Notes under the pieces: generated by a model
Databases searched by the model: none
Told to the model about the DNA's origin: nothing
Seen by the model: only the letters and a program-made list of their open reading frames with translations
Program-made: the position numbers and the translations under genes
NCBI RefSeq assembly: GCF_001953055.1
Contig: NZ_CP019044.1
Location: 2,666,001-2,730,000, forward strand
From: Salaquimonas pukyongi
GTDB taxonomy: Bacteria > Pseudomonadota > Alphaproteobacteria > Rhizobiales > Rhizobiaceae
Direction of reading: 5' to 3'
Length of the DNA: 64,000 nucleotides
Part shown: positions 30,245 through 39,290 of the stretch, in pieces
Position numbering within the stretch: position 1 is the stretch's first letter
How the letters are laid out: each line of letters starts with the position of its first letter

Positions 30245-31312
30245 TCAGGTTTCGGACCCCTCATCAAACAACCCTATTTGCGCTGCTGTCATGTTGGCGG
30301 GCGCCGTCAGGCCAAGATGTTTCCATGCCCTGGATGTGAGGATACGCCCGCGCGGGGTGCGCTGGATAAAGCCCTGCTGGATCAGATAAGGTTCGATGAT
30401 GTCCTCGATGGCATCACGCGGCTCTGACAGGGCGGCGGCAATCGTCTCGATGCCCACCGGCCCGCCACCGAAGTTCCTGGCGATCTGGTTGAGATAGCGC
30501 GCATCGAGCTGGTCAAGGCCCATGGCATCGACTTCAAGCCGTGTCAGCGCCTCGTCTGCCACTTTCGCATCGACCATTTCAGCGCCCGCGACATTGGCAA
30601 AATCGCGCACCCGGCGCAAAAGCCGGCCGGCAATCCGCGGGGTTCCCCGTGAGCGGCGGGCGATCTCCGTTGCGCCATCGGCTGATAGTGGCAGGCTCAT
30701 GATCCTGGCGCCCCGGGTGACGATCTGCTCAAGCTCGCCAACCTCGTAAAAATTAAGCCGAACCGGAATACCGAACCGGTCGCGCAGGGGGGTCGTCAGC
30801 AGGCCGAGCCGGGTCGTCGCCGCCACGAGCGTGAACTTCGCCAGATCGATCTTCACCGAGCGGGCCGCGGGCCCTTCTCCGATGATCAGATCGAGCTGAT
30901 AGTCCTCCATCGCGGGATAGAGAATTTCCTCCACCGCGGGGTTCAACCGGTGGATTTCATCGATAAACAGCACATCGCGCTCTTCCAGATTGGTCAGCAG
31001 AGCGGCAAGGTCGCCCGCCTTGGCAATCACCGGGCCCGATGTGGCGCGGAAGTTGACCCCCAATTCCCTGGCCATGATCTGCGCCAGTGTCGTCTTGCCA
31101 AGTCCCGGCGGGCCGACAAACAGCACATGATCGAGCGCTTCGCCGCGCTGTTTGGCGGCCTCGATGAACACTTTCAGGTTTTCCCGTGCCTGCTTCTGGC
31201 CGGTAAAATCGTCGAGCGATTGCGGCCGCAGCGACAGATCGATGTCGGCTGCTGCATCCTCGCCGCGCTTTTCACCATGGATGATGCGCCCGGAGGCATC
31301 CTGCTCGCTCAT
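30245..31312 (-). CDS. ruvB: Holliday junction branch-migration ATPase RuvB
   Basis: RuvB is the hexameric AAA+ motor that drives branch migration with RuvA. The 355-residue chain has Walker [12 protein letters not shown], Walker [10 protein letters not shown], the arginine finger region [20 protein letters not shown], and a C-terminal winged helix. Its start codon overlaps the end of a PIN-domain toxin gene by four bases, so its translation may be coupled to the toxin. Confidence 0.97.
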   Translation of the reverse strand: MSEQDASGRIIHGEKRGEDAAADIDLSLRPQSLDDFTGQKQARENLKVFIEAAKQRGEALDHVLFVGPPGLGKTTLAQIMARELGVNFRATSGPVIAKAGDLAALLTNLEERDVLFIDEIHRLNPAVEEILYPAMEDYQLDLIIGEGPAARSVKIDLAKFTLVAATTRLGLLTTPLRDRFGIPVRLNFYEVGELEQIVTRGARIMSLPLSADGATEIARRSRGTPRIAGRLLRRVRDFANVAGAEMVDAKVADEALTRLEVDAMGLDQLDARYLNQIARNFGGGPVGIETIAAALSEPRDAIEDIIEPYLIQQGFIQRTPRGRILTSRAWKHLGLTAPANMTAAQIGLFDEGSET

Positions 31313-31710
31313 TCAAGAAGCTCCATGCCGGGTACCGATCGTGCGGCGCGTTTGTCGAAGGTATAAATACTGGAACATCCTGCTGCTTTTGCCGACAAGA
31401 CGACAAGATTGTCGGCAATATCTCCTGAAGAATCGGGGTTTGCTGTCAGCAATCGGAACAATTCATCACCGTGCTCGAACAAGATGCCGGCAGATGAAAG
31501 TACTGTTCTCAAAAGTGCACAAACCACTTTTTGCGGATAACGCAACCGGCGGCGCAGAACCCATACGGTTTCGGCCGTCACGACGCCCGGAACAAAAACC
31601 GGATCCGACGGGCTGGCCGCCTGCATGAGCTTCCTCGCGAGCATCGATTGTTGCAGGTTCTCGTCCTCGACGAAAAAGCGCAACAATACATTGGTGTCCA
31701 CAGCCTTCAT
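31309..31710 (-). CDS. PIN-domain (VapC-like) toxin
   Basis: This is a 133-residue PIN ribonuclease. The first acidic residue is in [11 protein letters not shown], the Glu in TAETVWVL, and the later Asp in [11 protein letters not shown] and TFDKRAA complete the metal site. It is encoded directly after an AbrB-type antitoxin (4-base overlap) and overlaps the ruvB start by four bases. VapC toxins cleave specific tRNAs or rRNA, but the target is not predictable here. Confidence 0.88.
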   Translation of the reverse strand: MKAVDTNVLLRFFVEDENLQQSMLARKLMQAASPSDPVFVPGVVTAETVWVLRRRLRYPQKVVCALLRTVLSSAGILFEHGDELFRLLTANPDSSGDIADNLVVLSAKAAGCSSIYTFDKRAARSVPGMELLE

Positions 31711-31991
31711 GAATTGCGCTCACGCCATTCCCGCAATATGCGTTCATCGTCGGCAGCAACCGCTTCACCGATTGCATCGTCAATCTGTTCCAACGTAAGA
31801 CTTTCCCCGGAAGGTGGCTTCCCAAGAATGCCAGCCAGATCACCGATCTTCACATTTTTGGGAAAGAGTACATAGTGCCCGTTCATCAGAACAAACTCCA
31901 CATGGTCGCCGGGCTTCAACCCATGCCGATCCCGTATTTCCTTGGGCAGGGTGATCTGCCCCTTGTCAGTGATTTTTGCCCTCGCACCCAT
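31707..31991 (-). CDS. AbrB/MazE/SpoVT-type antitoxin
   Basis: This small DNA-binding antitoxin of about 94 residues has the swapped-hairpin AbrB fold: ARAKITDKGQITLPKEIRDRHGLKPGDHVEF at residues 3-33. The C-terminal acidic segment (LEQIDDAIGEAVAADDERIL) is the likely toxin-neutralising part. The start at 31991 is preferred over an ATG five codons upstream. It is followed by its PIN toxin. Confidence 0.88.
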   Translation of the reverse strand: MGARAKITDKGQITLPKEIRDRHGLKPGDHVEFVLMNGHYVLFPKNVKIGDLAGILGKPPSGESLTLEQIDDAIGEAVAADDERILREWRERNS

Positions 31992-32009
31992 TATCCACCT
32001 TATCAAAAT

Positions 32010-32051
32010 TCCTTACTTATTGTTAAACTCCTTACTTTTTAACATAGTAAG
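32010..32051. promoter_or_regulatory. Candidate autoregulatory operator of the AbrB-PIN pair
   Basis: Two direct copies of CCTTACTT (32011-32018 and 32030-32037), 19 bases apart, are followed by AGTAAG in inverted orientation (32046-32051). The site is AT-rich, lies just upstream of the antitoxin start, and contrasts with the GC-rich surroundings. Binding by the antitoxin is inferred. Confidence 0.55.
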
Positions 32052-32074
32052 AAATCTTCACCAAGGCAAGAAAA

Positions 32075-32692
32075 TCACCCTGCCAGTTCCTTCAGCCCAA
32101 GCCGGATCAGGTATGCGCTGTCGGCATCCTCACCAGCATCCTTCAGTGCCCGTGCTACTGCGCCGGAAGCCTGTTGCGGGGAATAGCCCAGATTGGTGAG
32201 CGCGGAGACGGCGTCAGCGACGTTGGAAGAGGCATGGCCGGACCCGATATCAGCCTGCAGACCGATTTCAGCGGCGGCAGTGCCTGAATAGGCCGGCGCC
32301 TTGTCCTTTAATTCGGCAACAATCCGCCCGGCCACTTTCGGCCCCACACCCGGCGCACGGGCAACCATCGACTTGTCCTGCAGGGCGATGGCGGAGGCAA
32401 GATCGGATGGGGACAGCGTGGATTGAATGGCAAGCGCCACCTTCGCCCCCACCCCCTGCACGCTTTGCAGCAGGCGGAACCAGTCGCGCTCCAGATCGTC
32501 CCGAAAGCCGTACAGCCGGATCATGTCCTCGCGCACATAAGTCTCGATCGAAAGGGTCAGGGGTTCGCCCACGCCCGGCAGGCCCTGCAGCGTTCGCGAT
32601 GAACAATGGGCCACATAGCCAACGCCGTTAACATCGATGATCACATGATCTTCGCCGACCGAATCGAGCATCCCGGTGAGTTTTCCGATCAT
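32075..32692 (-). CDS. ruvA: Holliday junction DNA-binding protein RuvA
   Basis: RuvA tetramers hold the four-way junction for RuvB. The 205-residue chain has an OB-fold N-terminus ([26 protein letters not shown]), two helix-hairpin-helix motifs ([13 protein letters not shown] and [15 protein letters not shown]), and the C-terminal RuvB-contact domain. The start overlaps the end of an upstream PIN-toxin gene by four bases. The AbrB-PIN pair separates it from ruvB. Confidence 0.96.
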   Translation of the reverse strand: MIGKLTGMLDSVGEDHVIIDVNGVGYVAHCSSRTLQGLPGVGEPLTLSIETYVREDMIRLYGFRDDLERDWFRLLQSVQGVGAKVALAIQSTLSPSDLASAIALQDKSMVARAPGVGPKVAGRIVAELKDKAPAYSGTAAAEIGLQADIGSGHASSNVADAVSALTNLGYSPQQASGAVARALKDAGEDADSAYLIRLGLKELAG

Positions 32693-33102
32693 GGAACTTC
32701 GCCTCCAGGCACGAGCAGTTCAACGTCCGGAAAGTAATGACGGTAAACCGCAACATCGCGAGTCAGGATGGCATATCCTGCAACCGCTGCATGCGCACCG
32801 ATCAGAAAGTCTGGCAGCATTCTGCTCCGTGTACCACCGGCGCGCCGGTATCTGAAGTGCGCGATGCCGGCCTCCCGTGCCGCTTCAAACGGCAGATCAA
32901 CCCGCGCAAGATTAAGATCGGAGAAGAAGCGTTGCTGATCGTCGCCATTGGCAAACTCCGGAGCAACTTCCGACCACACGACCGGATTAACGGCAGACCG
33001 GTCCGCCATGCTTTCGCTACGCATCATGGCAATGACAGCATCGGCGTGATGGGTATTGTTGATCACGTCGATGATGACGTTGGAATCAATCAGCGTCTTC
33101 AC
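32689..33102 (-). CDS. vapC: PIN-domain VapC-type toxin
   Basis: This 137-residue PIN ribonuclease has the first catalytic Asp in [11 protein letters not shown], a Glu in VWSEVAPEF, and Asp in [10 protein letters not shown] and TRDVAVY. It overlaps its antitoxin gene by 17 bases and the ruvA start by four bases. It is clearly different in sequence from the other PIN toxin at 31.3-31.7 kb, so the two modules are not a simple duplication. Confidence 0.9.
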   Translation of the reverse strand: MKTLIDSNVIIDVINNTHHADAVIAMMRSESMADRSAVNPVVWSEVAPEFANGDDQQRFFSDLNLARVDLPFEAAREAGIAHFRYRRAGGTRSRMLPDFLIGAHAAVAGYAILTRDVAVYRHYFPDVELLVPGGEVP

Positions 33103-33382
33103 TGAAACCGCTCCGCTGTGTCTCTTTCATCGGAAGCGGGATATCCCGGTCGCGAATGAGGGCCATATATTCTTCCGTACTCAGGCCGATTCGACCTGTA
33201 TCGCGAAACCGCTCGATTGCCCGGTCAAACGCCAGTTCTTTTGCAGTCTTGTCTTCCGTCTTGCGCTCCAGCCGCACCGCATCGCTTTCCTCCACAAACT
33301 CGACTTCACTGCCCGGCCCAATGCCGAGGCGCTCGCGAATATGCTTTGGAATCGTAACCTGACCCTTTTCGGTTACGCGCAT
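33086..33382 (-). CDS. vapB: AbrB/VapB-type antitoxin
   Basis: This is an antitoxin of about 98 residues with the AbrB DNA-binding segment MRVTEKGQVTIPKHIRERLG at its start and an acidic C-terminal half. The start at 33382 is preferred; the extra 15 codons upstream cross the operator. It sits directly before vapC and probably represses the pair from the perfect inverted repeat upstream. Confidence 0.9.
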   Translation of the reverse strand: MRVTEKGQVTIPKHIRERLGIGPGSEVEFVEESDAVRLERKTEDKTAKELAFDRAIERFRDTGRIGLSTEEYMALIRDRDIPLPMKETQRSGFSEDAD

Positions 33383-33397
33383 GGCAGTGCTCCGTAC

Positions 33398-33424
33398 AAA
33401 GTAATACCTGCTTGGTATTACTTT
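33398..33424. promoter_or_regulatory. Perfect inverted-repeat operator upstream of vapBC
   Basis: AAAGTAATACC-TGCTT-GGTATTACTTT is an 11-base perfect inverted repeat with a five-base spacer, placed 16 bases upstream of the chosen vapB start. VapB/AbrB antitoxins typically bind such sites for autoregulation. Confidence 0.8.
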
Positions 33425-33466
33425 CACAGAGAATAGAACAAGTCAAGAACAAACAACGTTGCCTTG

Positions 33467-34357
33467 TTACAAGACAGCGCTCGTTTCCCCAGCCAAGAGC
33501 CGGATTTCACCGATCAACCGGTCACGGCTTTCCGTGAGCCCCTTATAGGCAAGCTGCGCCGCATCAAGCTGCTCAAGGGAAGTGATGAACCCCTGGCAAA
33601 TCCGGTCACGCTCCGGATGATTTCCAAGCGCTTCGAACGGGTCTACATCAATCCGTGTGGTAAAGAGAATGTCGCCGCTTTGCGGCAGTTTGCGCAGGGT
33701 CTGATATTCCGTCCGCAAAAAGATACCGGCATCAAAATCGCGCTTTTTGAGATGCTCGGCCGTCCGGTCATCATGAAACAATTCATCATCGGAATAGACC
33801 GACCAGTTCATCCGCCGCACCGGCTGTTCGACAACCAACTGATCGAAGATACGCTCGATCAGCATGGCATTGCGCGTGCCGGCAGCAAAGCCAGGTACCG
33901 GCGCATGAACATCCGCAATCACCTTGCCGAATTTCTCCATCAGCGACCAGGAGGAGGGAAAACACAGCGAAGCTGCCGCCAGCCGCCAGCCGACATCGCC
34001 CTTTCGCATCAGCACCAGATCTTCCTGTACCAGTTTCGATGCCGTTTGCAGCGGGGGCTCGTCTTCCAAAAGAAAAACCGTGTGGGTCCCGGCGCGAACC
34101 TCATTATCGCTGATAATGTGCGTATCGCGGTGATGCTCGCTCAAATGATCAAGCAACAGCGAAAGCACTTCCACCTGGGCTGGCTGTGTATCGCTTTCGG
34201 CTGCAAACACCTTGCCGGGATAGCGCTCACGCAACCGGGCCTTTTCATCAAGATAGGCATCAAGCTGATCGTCGACTTCCAGCCACTGCGCAAGATCGAG
34301 CGGCGCAAGCCCGATGCGAAACAGCGGATGGGAACCATCGTAGGGGGTATGCTTCAT
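33467..34357 (-). CDS. DUF3445 / haem-dependent oxidative N-demethylase-like protein
   Basis: This 296-residue protein resembles the DUF3445 (HODM-like) family, with a typical start (FRIGLAPLDLAQWLEVDDQLDAYL) and a later conserved block around RKGDVGWRLAAASLCFPSSW and HAPVPGF. Family members with known activity use haem to demethylate dimethylamine-type substrates, but many members are uncharacterised. It lies 18 bases downstream of ruvC, inside the otherwise recombination-related series. Confidence 0.82.
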   Translation of the reverse strand: MKHTPYDGSHPLFRIGLAPLDLAQWLEVDDQLDAYLDEKARLRERYPGKVFAAESDTQPAQVEVLSLLLDHLSEHHRDTHIISDNEVRAGTHTVFLLEDEPPLQTASKLVQEDLVLMRKGDVGWRLAAASLCFPSSWSLMEKFGKVIADVHAPVPGFAAGTRNAMLIERIFDQLVVEQPVRRMNWSVYSDDELFHDDRTAEHLKKRDFDAGIFLRTEYQTLRKLPQSGDILFTTRIDVDPFEALGNHPERDRICQGFITSLEQLDAAQLAYKGLTESRDRLIGEIRLLAGETSAVL

Positions 34358-34375
34358 GAAATGCTTCGACCGAAA

Positions 34376-34888
34376 TTACAGCGCTGCGACCCGGCGCGCC
34401 AGTGCCGCCGCACCGCGATTATTGGCATGGCAGATGGCGATTGCCAATGCATCCGCGGCATCATCGCTGTCAAAGTGCGCCTTTGGAAGCAGCGTGGAGA
34501 CCATCATGCGAATTTGCCGCTTGTCGCCATGGCCGGTGCCGATCACCGTTTTCTTGACGGCATTCGGCGCATATTCTGAAACCGGCAGGCCTGCCAAGGC
34601 CGGCACCAGCATGGCTACGCCCCGCGCCTGCCCCAGTTTCAGCGTGGCAGAGGCATCGCGATTGACAAAGGTCGCCTCCACCGCCGCTTCCTGCGGCAGA
34701 TAGGTGTGCAAGGCGGAGGACAGTCCGTCATGCAATTGGCAAAGTCTGGAAGCAAGCGCCAGCTTGGCATCGGATTTTACCGTGCCGGCAGCGACAAACC
34801 GCAGCGATGAACCCGTTACGTCAATAATGCCCCAGCCGGTGAACCGAAGCCCCGGATCAATGCCGGCAATGCGAATCGTTTCCGTCAT
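34376..34888 (-). CDS. ruvC: Crossover junction endodeoxyribonuclease RuvC
   Basis: RuvC is the nuclease that resolves Holliday junctions with RuvAB. The 170-residue chain shows the catalytic acidic residues in [23 protein letters not shown] and [17 protein letters not shown]. It is the first gene of the ruv series, and a DUF3445 gene and vapBC separate it from ruvA. Confidence 0.96.
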   Translation of the reverse strand: MTETIRIAGIDPGLRFTGWGIIDVTGSSLRFVAAGTVKSDAKLALASRLCQLHDGLSSALHTYLPQEAAVEATFVNRDASATLKLGQARGVAMLVPALAGLPVSEYAPNAVKKTVIGTGHGDKRQIRMMVSTLLPKAHFDSDDAADALAIAICHANNRGAAALARRVAAL

Positions 34889-35025
34889 TCGTGCACTTTA
34901 GCCCCTTTAAGCTCATCCTGCATCGAAAATGTGAACAAAACAGAAACAACCAATCGCCATCTGGCCACAGATTTCCTGCCTGTTTGGGCATGTTGCTTCG
35001 CGCCGTACCTGCCTACTGATGTCGT

Positions 35026-35790
35026 ATGATGGCGCAATTGGCCGATCTTTATGCGTATTACGGTTACCAGATCATCCTGGCGGCCTGTCTGATTGCCGGT
35101 CTGGTTCGCGGCTTTTCCGGCTTTGGCACATCGATGATCCTCATGCCGGTCATTGCCGCCATTTATTCACCGCAGACAGCGGTTGTACTGGTGTTTTTGA
35201 TCGACGCCACGGTTGCATTGCCGGTCGTCATTCCCGAGTTCCGGCGGGTTGAATGGAGAAGCCTGCTTCCCGGCTTTGCCGGTTTCCTGGTCATTCTGCC
35301 CGTCGGCCTTGCCGTGCTGAAATTCGGCGATCCTGTTGCCCTGCGCTGGGCACTGGCCTTTCTGATTTCCCTTTCAGTAGCCATTTTGTGGTCCGGCTGG
35401 CGCTATGAAGGCCCCCGAAGCCGAACGGTCGAAGTTCTTGTCGGCGGCGTTGCCGGCTTTACAGGCGGCGCTTGCGGCCTGCCCGGTCCGCCCGCAATCG
35501 TCTACTGGATGGCGGCTCGGCTGAAGGCTGCCATCGTGCGGGCAAACACCATGGTATTCCTCTACCTGACCGATTGCGCGCTGGGCCTGGGCCTCTTCCT
35601 GTCTGGCATTCTCACCGTGGACGGGCTGATCAAGGGGGCCGGCGCCATGCCCTTCTATCTTGCCGGGCTGCTTATCGGTGCCCGGCTTTTCGGCAGGTCG
35701 GGCGAGATTGCCTATCGCCGTGTTGCCTTCATCATCATCCTTGCAGCCGCCATCACCTCCCTGCCGGCCTTTGACACTGTGCTGCGCTAG
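35026..35790 (+). CDS. TauE/SafE-family (TSUP) anion exporter
   Basis: This 254-residue protein has about eight hydrophobic segments. The motif GLVRGFSGFGTSMILMPVIAAIY near the N-terminus and its second-half counterpart (GGVAGFTGGACGLPGPPAIVYWM) are the duplicated TauE/SafE signature. Members export sulfite, sulfoacetate or related anions. It is divergent from ruvC; the substrate is unknown. Confidence 0.88.
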   Translation: MMAQLADLYAYYGYQIILAACLIAGLVRGFSGFGTSMILMPVIAAIYSPQTAVVLVFLIDATVALPVVIPEFRRVEWRSLLPGFAGFLVILPVGLAVLKFGDPVALRWALAFLISLSVAILWSGWRYEGPRSRTVEVLVGGVAGFTGGACGLPGPPAIVYWMAARLKAAIVRANTMVFLYLTDCALGLGLFLSGILTVDGLIKGAGAMPFYLAGLLIGARLFGRSGEIAYRRVAFIIILAAAITSLPAFDTVLR

Positions 35791-35812
35791 ATGTGGAGTC
35801 TCATAAGGTTGT

Positions 35813-36742
35813 TCACGCCGCCTCCCCGGCATCTGGCAGTTTGCCCGCCGGCTGAACCAGCGAAAGCCCCACAAGCATCAGCGCAACTGCCAGCCAGACC
35901 CAGGGCGAATAGCTCTCGCCTAAAAACACAATCGAATTGGTAATGCCGGCCAGCGTCACCACGTAGGAAATCTGCGCTGTAAACACCACACCCGCAAATC
36001 CCACCAGCCAGATATAGCCCGTATAGGCAACAAGGTGGGCAATCGCCGTTCCCAGCATCGCCCATTCAGGTGCCTGCCATGGTTTGAAAAGATCGATCCA
36101 CTGTCCGCTTACAACCGTCAGCGGCGTTATGAAAACAAGTCCGATGACCGACGCTCCCCAAAGCGCAGCAAGCGGATTCAGCCGCCGCGGCGCCTGCATG
36201 GCAACGTAATTGCCTTCAATGCCGTAACAAAATGGCGCAATCAGCGCGACGAACACCCAGATCGCGAGCCCCGCTGCGGGCAGGCTTGCCTCCGGCAATG
36301 CAATCAGCAGCATGGCGGAGACGCCAAGCACGATACCCAGCGAGCGCGACAGGCGGAACCGTTCATTGCCCAGCAATAGCGCGATGATAAGCGAGAACAT
36401 CGGAACGGTCGTGATGACCACCGCCATGATGCCAGCCGGCAACCGCGCCGCCGCCAGATAGCCGAACGAATTGGGCAGCACAGTGCCGATCAGCGCGATG
36501 CCGGTATAAAAAACCAGATGGCGCCGGTCGATCGGCACCGCGATCCGCTTTGCCGCAATAACCGCCCCCAGCAGCACAACCGCATAGAAAAACTGCCAGA
36601 AGATGAGGCCAAAAGGCTGATAACCGGTGGAAACGGCAACCTTTGTAAGCGGCTGCGTGGCACCCCAGGCACAGCCGAAAACCAGCAGGGCGGCAAAGGC
36701 AAGCAGTGTGCGGGAACGCTCAGGCATCCTGCCAACGGTCAC
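35813..36742 (-). CDS. EamA-family (DMT) transporter
   Basis: This is a 309-residue, ten-span protein with two EamA repeats, including [16 protein letters not shown] near the first span and [25 protein letters not shown] in the second repeat. Its start overlaps the end of yebC by four bases. A second ATG five codons later (MPERSRT) may be used. The substrate is unknown. Confidence 0.87.
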   Translation of the reverse strand: MTVGRMPERSRTLLAFAALLVFGCAWGATQPLTKVAVSTGYQPFGLIFWQFFYAVVLLGAVIAAKRIAVPIDRRHLVFYTGIALIGTVLPNSFGYLAAARLPAGIMAVVITTVPMFSLIIALLLGNERFRLSRSLGIVLGVSAMLLIALPEASLPAAGLAIWVFVALIAPFCYGIEGNYVAMQAPRRLNPLAALWGASVIGLVFITPLTVVSGQWIDLFKPWQAPEWAMLGTAIAHLVAYTGYIWLVGFAGVVFTAQISYVVTLAGITNSIVFLGESYSPWVWLAVALMLVGLSLVQPAGKLPDAGEAA

Positions 36743-37494
36743 GCGGACAGCTTTTCCATCTCCTCATCGGAAATGTCGAAATTGGCAAACACGTTCTGGA
36801 CGTCGTCATCTTCCTCCAGCGCCCCTACCAGCTTCATAAGCGTGCCGGCCTTTTCACCGTCAACAGGCGTCAGGTTCTGCGGCTTCCAGATGAGATTGAC
36901 CGATTCGGCCTCGCCCAGGCTTTCCTCCAGCGCTTTGGAAACGTCGCCGACATCTTCGAAAGCACACAGAATGGTGTGGCCTTCCTCCTCATCGCTTTCC
37001 ACATCCTCGGCGCCAGCCTCGATCGCCGCCTCCATCACCGCGTCCTCGGACCCGGCAGAAAAGGGATATTTGATCTCGCCCTTGCGGTCGAACATAAAGG
37101 AGACCGAGCCGGTTTCACCAAGCGCCCCGCCAAACTTGGTAAAGGCTGCCCGCACATTGGAAGCTGAACGGTTGAGATTGTCGGTCAGGCACTCCACGAT
37201 GACGGCAACGCCGCCGGGCCCGTACCCTTCATAGCGAATCTCCTTGTAGTCCTCGCCGTCACCGCCCGCACCCTTGTTCATGGCCCGCTGGATGTTGTCC
37301 TTGGGCATGGACTGGCCCTTGGCGTTCTGGATCGCCAGACGCAGACGCGGGTTCATGTCCGGGTCGGTCACACCGCCGCCCATTTTCACCGCCACGGTGA
37401 TTTCCTTCGACAGGCGCGAAAACAGTTTCGAGCGGGCGGCATCCGCACGCCCTTTCTTGTGCATGATGTTCTTGAATTTCGAATGGCCGGCCAC
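36739..37494 (-). CDS. yebC: YebC/PmpR-family translation and regulatory factor
   Basis: This 251-residue protein begins [27 protein letters not shown], so a GTG start at 37494 with an upstream GAGGTG is preferred to the ATG at 37506. Conserved family segments include [14 protein letters not shown]-type sequence (here [15 protein letters not shown]). YebC proteins act as transcriptional regulators and aid translation through proline-rich stretches. It sits near ruvC, as in many Rhizobiales. Confidence 0.94.
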   Translation of the reverse strand: MAGHSKFKNIMHKKGRADAARSKLFSRLSKEITVAVKMGGGVTDPDMNPRLRLAIQNAKGQSMPKDNIQRAMNKGAGGDGEDYKEIRYEGYGPGGVAVIVECLTDNLNRSASNVRAAFTKFGGALGETGSVSFMFDRKGEIKYPFSAGSEDAVMEAAIEAGAEDVESDEEEGHTILCAFEDVGDVSKALEESLGEAESVNLIWKPQNLTPVDGEKAGTLMKLVGALEEDDDVQNVFANFDISDEEMEKLSA

Positions 37495-37687
37495 GGCGCA
37501 CCTCACAGACCTTGATTACACAACTCAGGTTTGCTGGAACGCGAAAAACCTGATTTGGGGGACAAAAGCTGTCCGCAGAACCGTTGTCACGTTTTGCCTG
37601 AAAGCTCAAACGGTCCACGATGAAAAACCGCGGCGCTTATAAACGCCAAACCCGTTCCGCGTCCAGACAACAACAGGAAGAAGACAA

Positions 37688-38191
37688 TTGGCCGGCTCAC
37701 AATCCCTTCCACCCCTGCCCTGGCACGGCGGCTGCCAGTGCGGACAGGTGCGTTACACCCTCACGGACTTTCCCCTGACTCTCTACGCATGCCATTGCAC
37801 CGAGTGCCAGAAACAGTCCGCCAGCATGCACGGTCTTTCCCTGCTGTCGCGGCGCAATGCGCTTGAACTCACCGGAGACCTGAAAATCTGGGCGCGGCAG
37901 ACCGACTCGGGAAACACCACCAATTGCCATTTCTGCCCGCAATGTGGCACCCGGGTTTTCCACCAGGGTACCCACCGCAAAGACCCCGAGGCCGTGGTCA
38001 GCATCAAGGGCGGCTCGCTCGACAACATCCGCCTTCTGGAGTCTGTCGGTCACATCTGGCTGAAATCGGCCCAGGCAGGCTTCCGGGCCGATCCGCAAGC
38101 CTTGCGTTTTGAGGGGCAACCGGAGAGCTACGAGCCGCTTCACCAGGCTTTTGCCAGCCGGTACCGGCAGGCCATGCCGGATGACGGTTGA
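37688..38191 (+). CDS. GFA-family (CENP-V/Gfa-like) zinc protein
   Basis: This 167-residue protein has the zinc-cysteine pattern of the Gfa family: GGCQCGQVRY, then CHCTECQKQ, then CPQCGTRVF. It starts with TTG at 37688 preceded by AGGAAGAAG. The family is named for glutathione-dependent formaldehyde activation, but most members have no proven activity. It is divergent from yebC. A second, distinct GFA gene lies at 58.6 kb. Confidence 0.88.
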   Translation: MAGSQSLPPLPWHGGCQCGQVRYTLTDFPLTLYACHCTECQKQSASMHGLSLLSRRNALELTGDLKIWARQTDSGNTTNCHFCPQCGTRVFHQGTHRKDPEAVVSIKGGSLDNIRLLESVGHIWLKSAQAGFRADPQALRFEGQPESYEPLHQAFASRYRQAMPDDG

Positions 38192-38239
38192 AAACTATCT
38201 GACATTTTGTCCATACTCGGAGGCCGGGAACCATTTGAC

Positions 38240-38929
38240 ATGCCGAGACCGCCTCCCATGCTGCATACCGTACTTGCCCGCTTAAAATTTACTGGCCGCA
38301 GCCCTGCCGGCATCCTGATCGCGGCCGCGCTGGCCACAGTGTTGTTTGGAGCCCCTGCTGCCAAAGCCAACCAGTCCTTTGTCCCCAAACGGCCCGGCGA
38401 AGTCATCTTCCTGCGCGGCCTGGCCAACATCTTTTCGCTCGGTCTGGACACATTGTCGGAGGAACTCAGGAGATACGGTGTCTACAGCTACGTGCACAAT
38501 CACAAGGACTGGGACAAAATAGGCCAGCAGCTCATCGCCAAGAGCCGCAAGGGAAAATTGACCTATCCCATTGTCATCATCGGACACTCCCTGGGTGCCG
38601 GGGCATCGCCCAAACTGGCGACCATGATCGGCCAAGAGGGAATTGCCGTGCAGTACATGGTGATGCTTGATGCCGTGGAACCCCTGCCGGTGACGAATTA
38701 CGTTGAAGACGCCATCAACTACTATCTGCCCAAGCGGCGCGGCCAGAACCTGATTACCGCCTCAAAGGACTTCGAAGGCGCCTACAAGAACGTCAACGTC
38801 AAGGAGCGCTTGCAGGGCATCGACCACTTCAACATCGATGAAAACGAAATCCTGCGCGGTCAAATGACCAAGCGTATTTTCGAGTTGATCAAGGTGGAGG
38901 AAGCCGAACTCAGGCAGGAAGGCCGCTGA
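38240..38929 (+). CDS. Secreted alpha/beta-hydrolase (lipase-like) protein
   Basis: This is a protein of about 229 residues with an N-terminal hydrophobic signal (ILIAAALATVLFGAPAAKA) and the nucleophile motif GHSLGAGAS, i.e. G-x-S-x-G, near residue 116. A later Asp (MLDAVEPL) and His (GIDHFNID) could complete a triad. The start at 38240 (MPRPPPMLHTV) is preferred over a TTG 11 codons earlier. It is exported, probably to the periplasm; the substrate is unknown. Confidence 0.78.
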   Translation: MPRPPPMLHTVLARLKFTGRSPAGILIAAALATVLFGAPAAKANQSFVPKRPGEVIFLRGLANIFSLGLDTLSEELRRYGVYSYVHNHKDWDKIGQQLIAKSRKGKLTYPIVIIGHSLGAGASPKLATMIGQEGIAVQYMVMLDAVEPLPVTNYVEDAINYYLPKRRGQNLITASKDFEGAYKNVNVKERLQGIDHFNIDENEILRGQMTKRIFELIKVEEAELRQEGR

Positions 38930-39290
38930 AGGCCGCTGCCGACATGGGTTTGGCGGTCTGGGTCTTCGGCCATTTGCATCACGAACATGCCGGCAACGCC
39001 GTCGCCCAACAGCGATGTCAGTCAGAGAATGAGCCTTGCAGCGGTAAACCAGCATGCCGCATTGAAAACACTAATCTTGAAAAATTATAAAACAATATCA
39101 GCAAGTTACATAAAAAAATAAGTTATCCACGATGTCGTTATCCGAACACCCTAAACTGGCGCCTGCAACCATGGTATTACACCTTACGGCTAACAGGCAC
39201 CAAGAACAGCTTTCGTACCTGTTTGCGTAAGTGCCAAAATGCAATGCCAGAACAACTGGCATATCAACATCAGATCCGGGAGGACAATGC
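38930..39290. other. Intergenic region upstream of the BCCT transporter
   Basis: About 360 bases contain no convincing gene. The segment 39061-39130 is notably AT-rich for this window (ATTATAAAACAATAT, then ATAAAAAAATAAG) and contains TTATCCACG, one mismatch from a DnaA box. It most likely holds the regulatory DNA of the transporter. Confidence 0.5.

Noticed and set aside
39106-39130. AT-rich stretch with a DnaA-box-like TTATCCACG as a replication origin
   Set aside because: There is only one near-match box and no origin-associated genes nearby; ordinary promoter DNA explains it.
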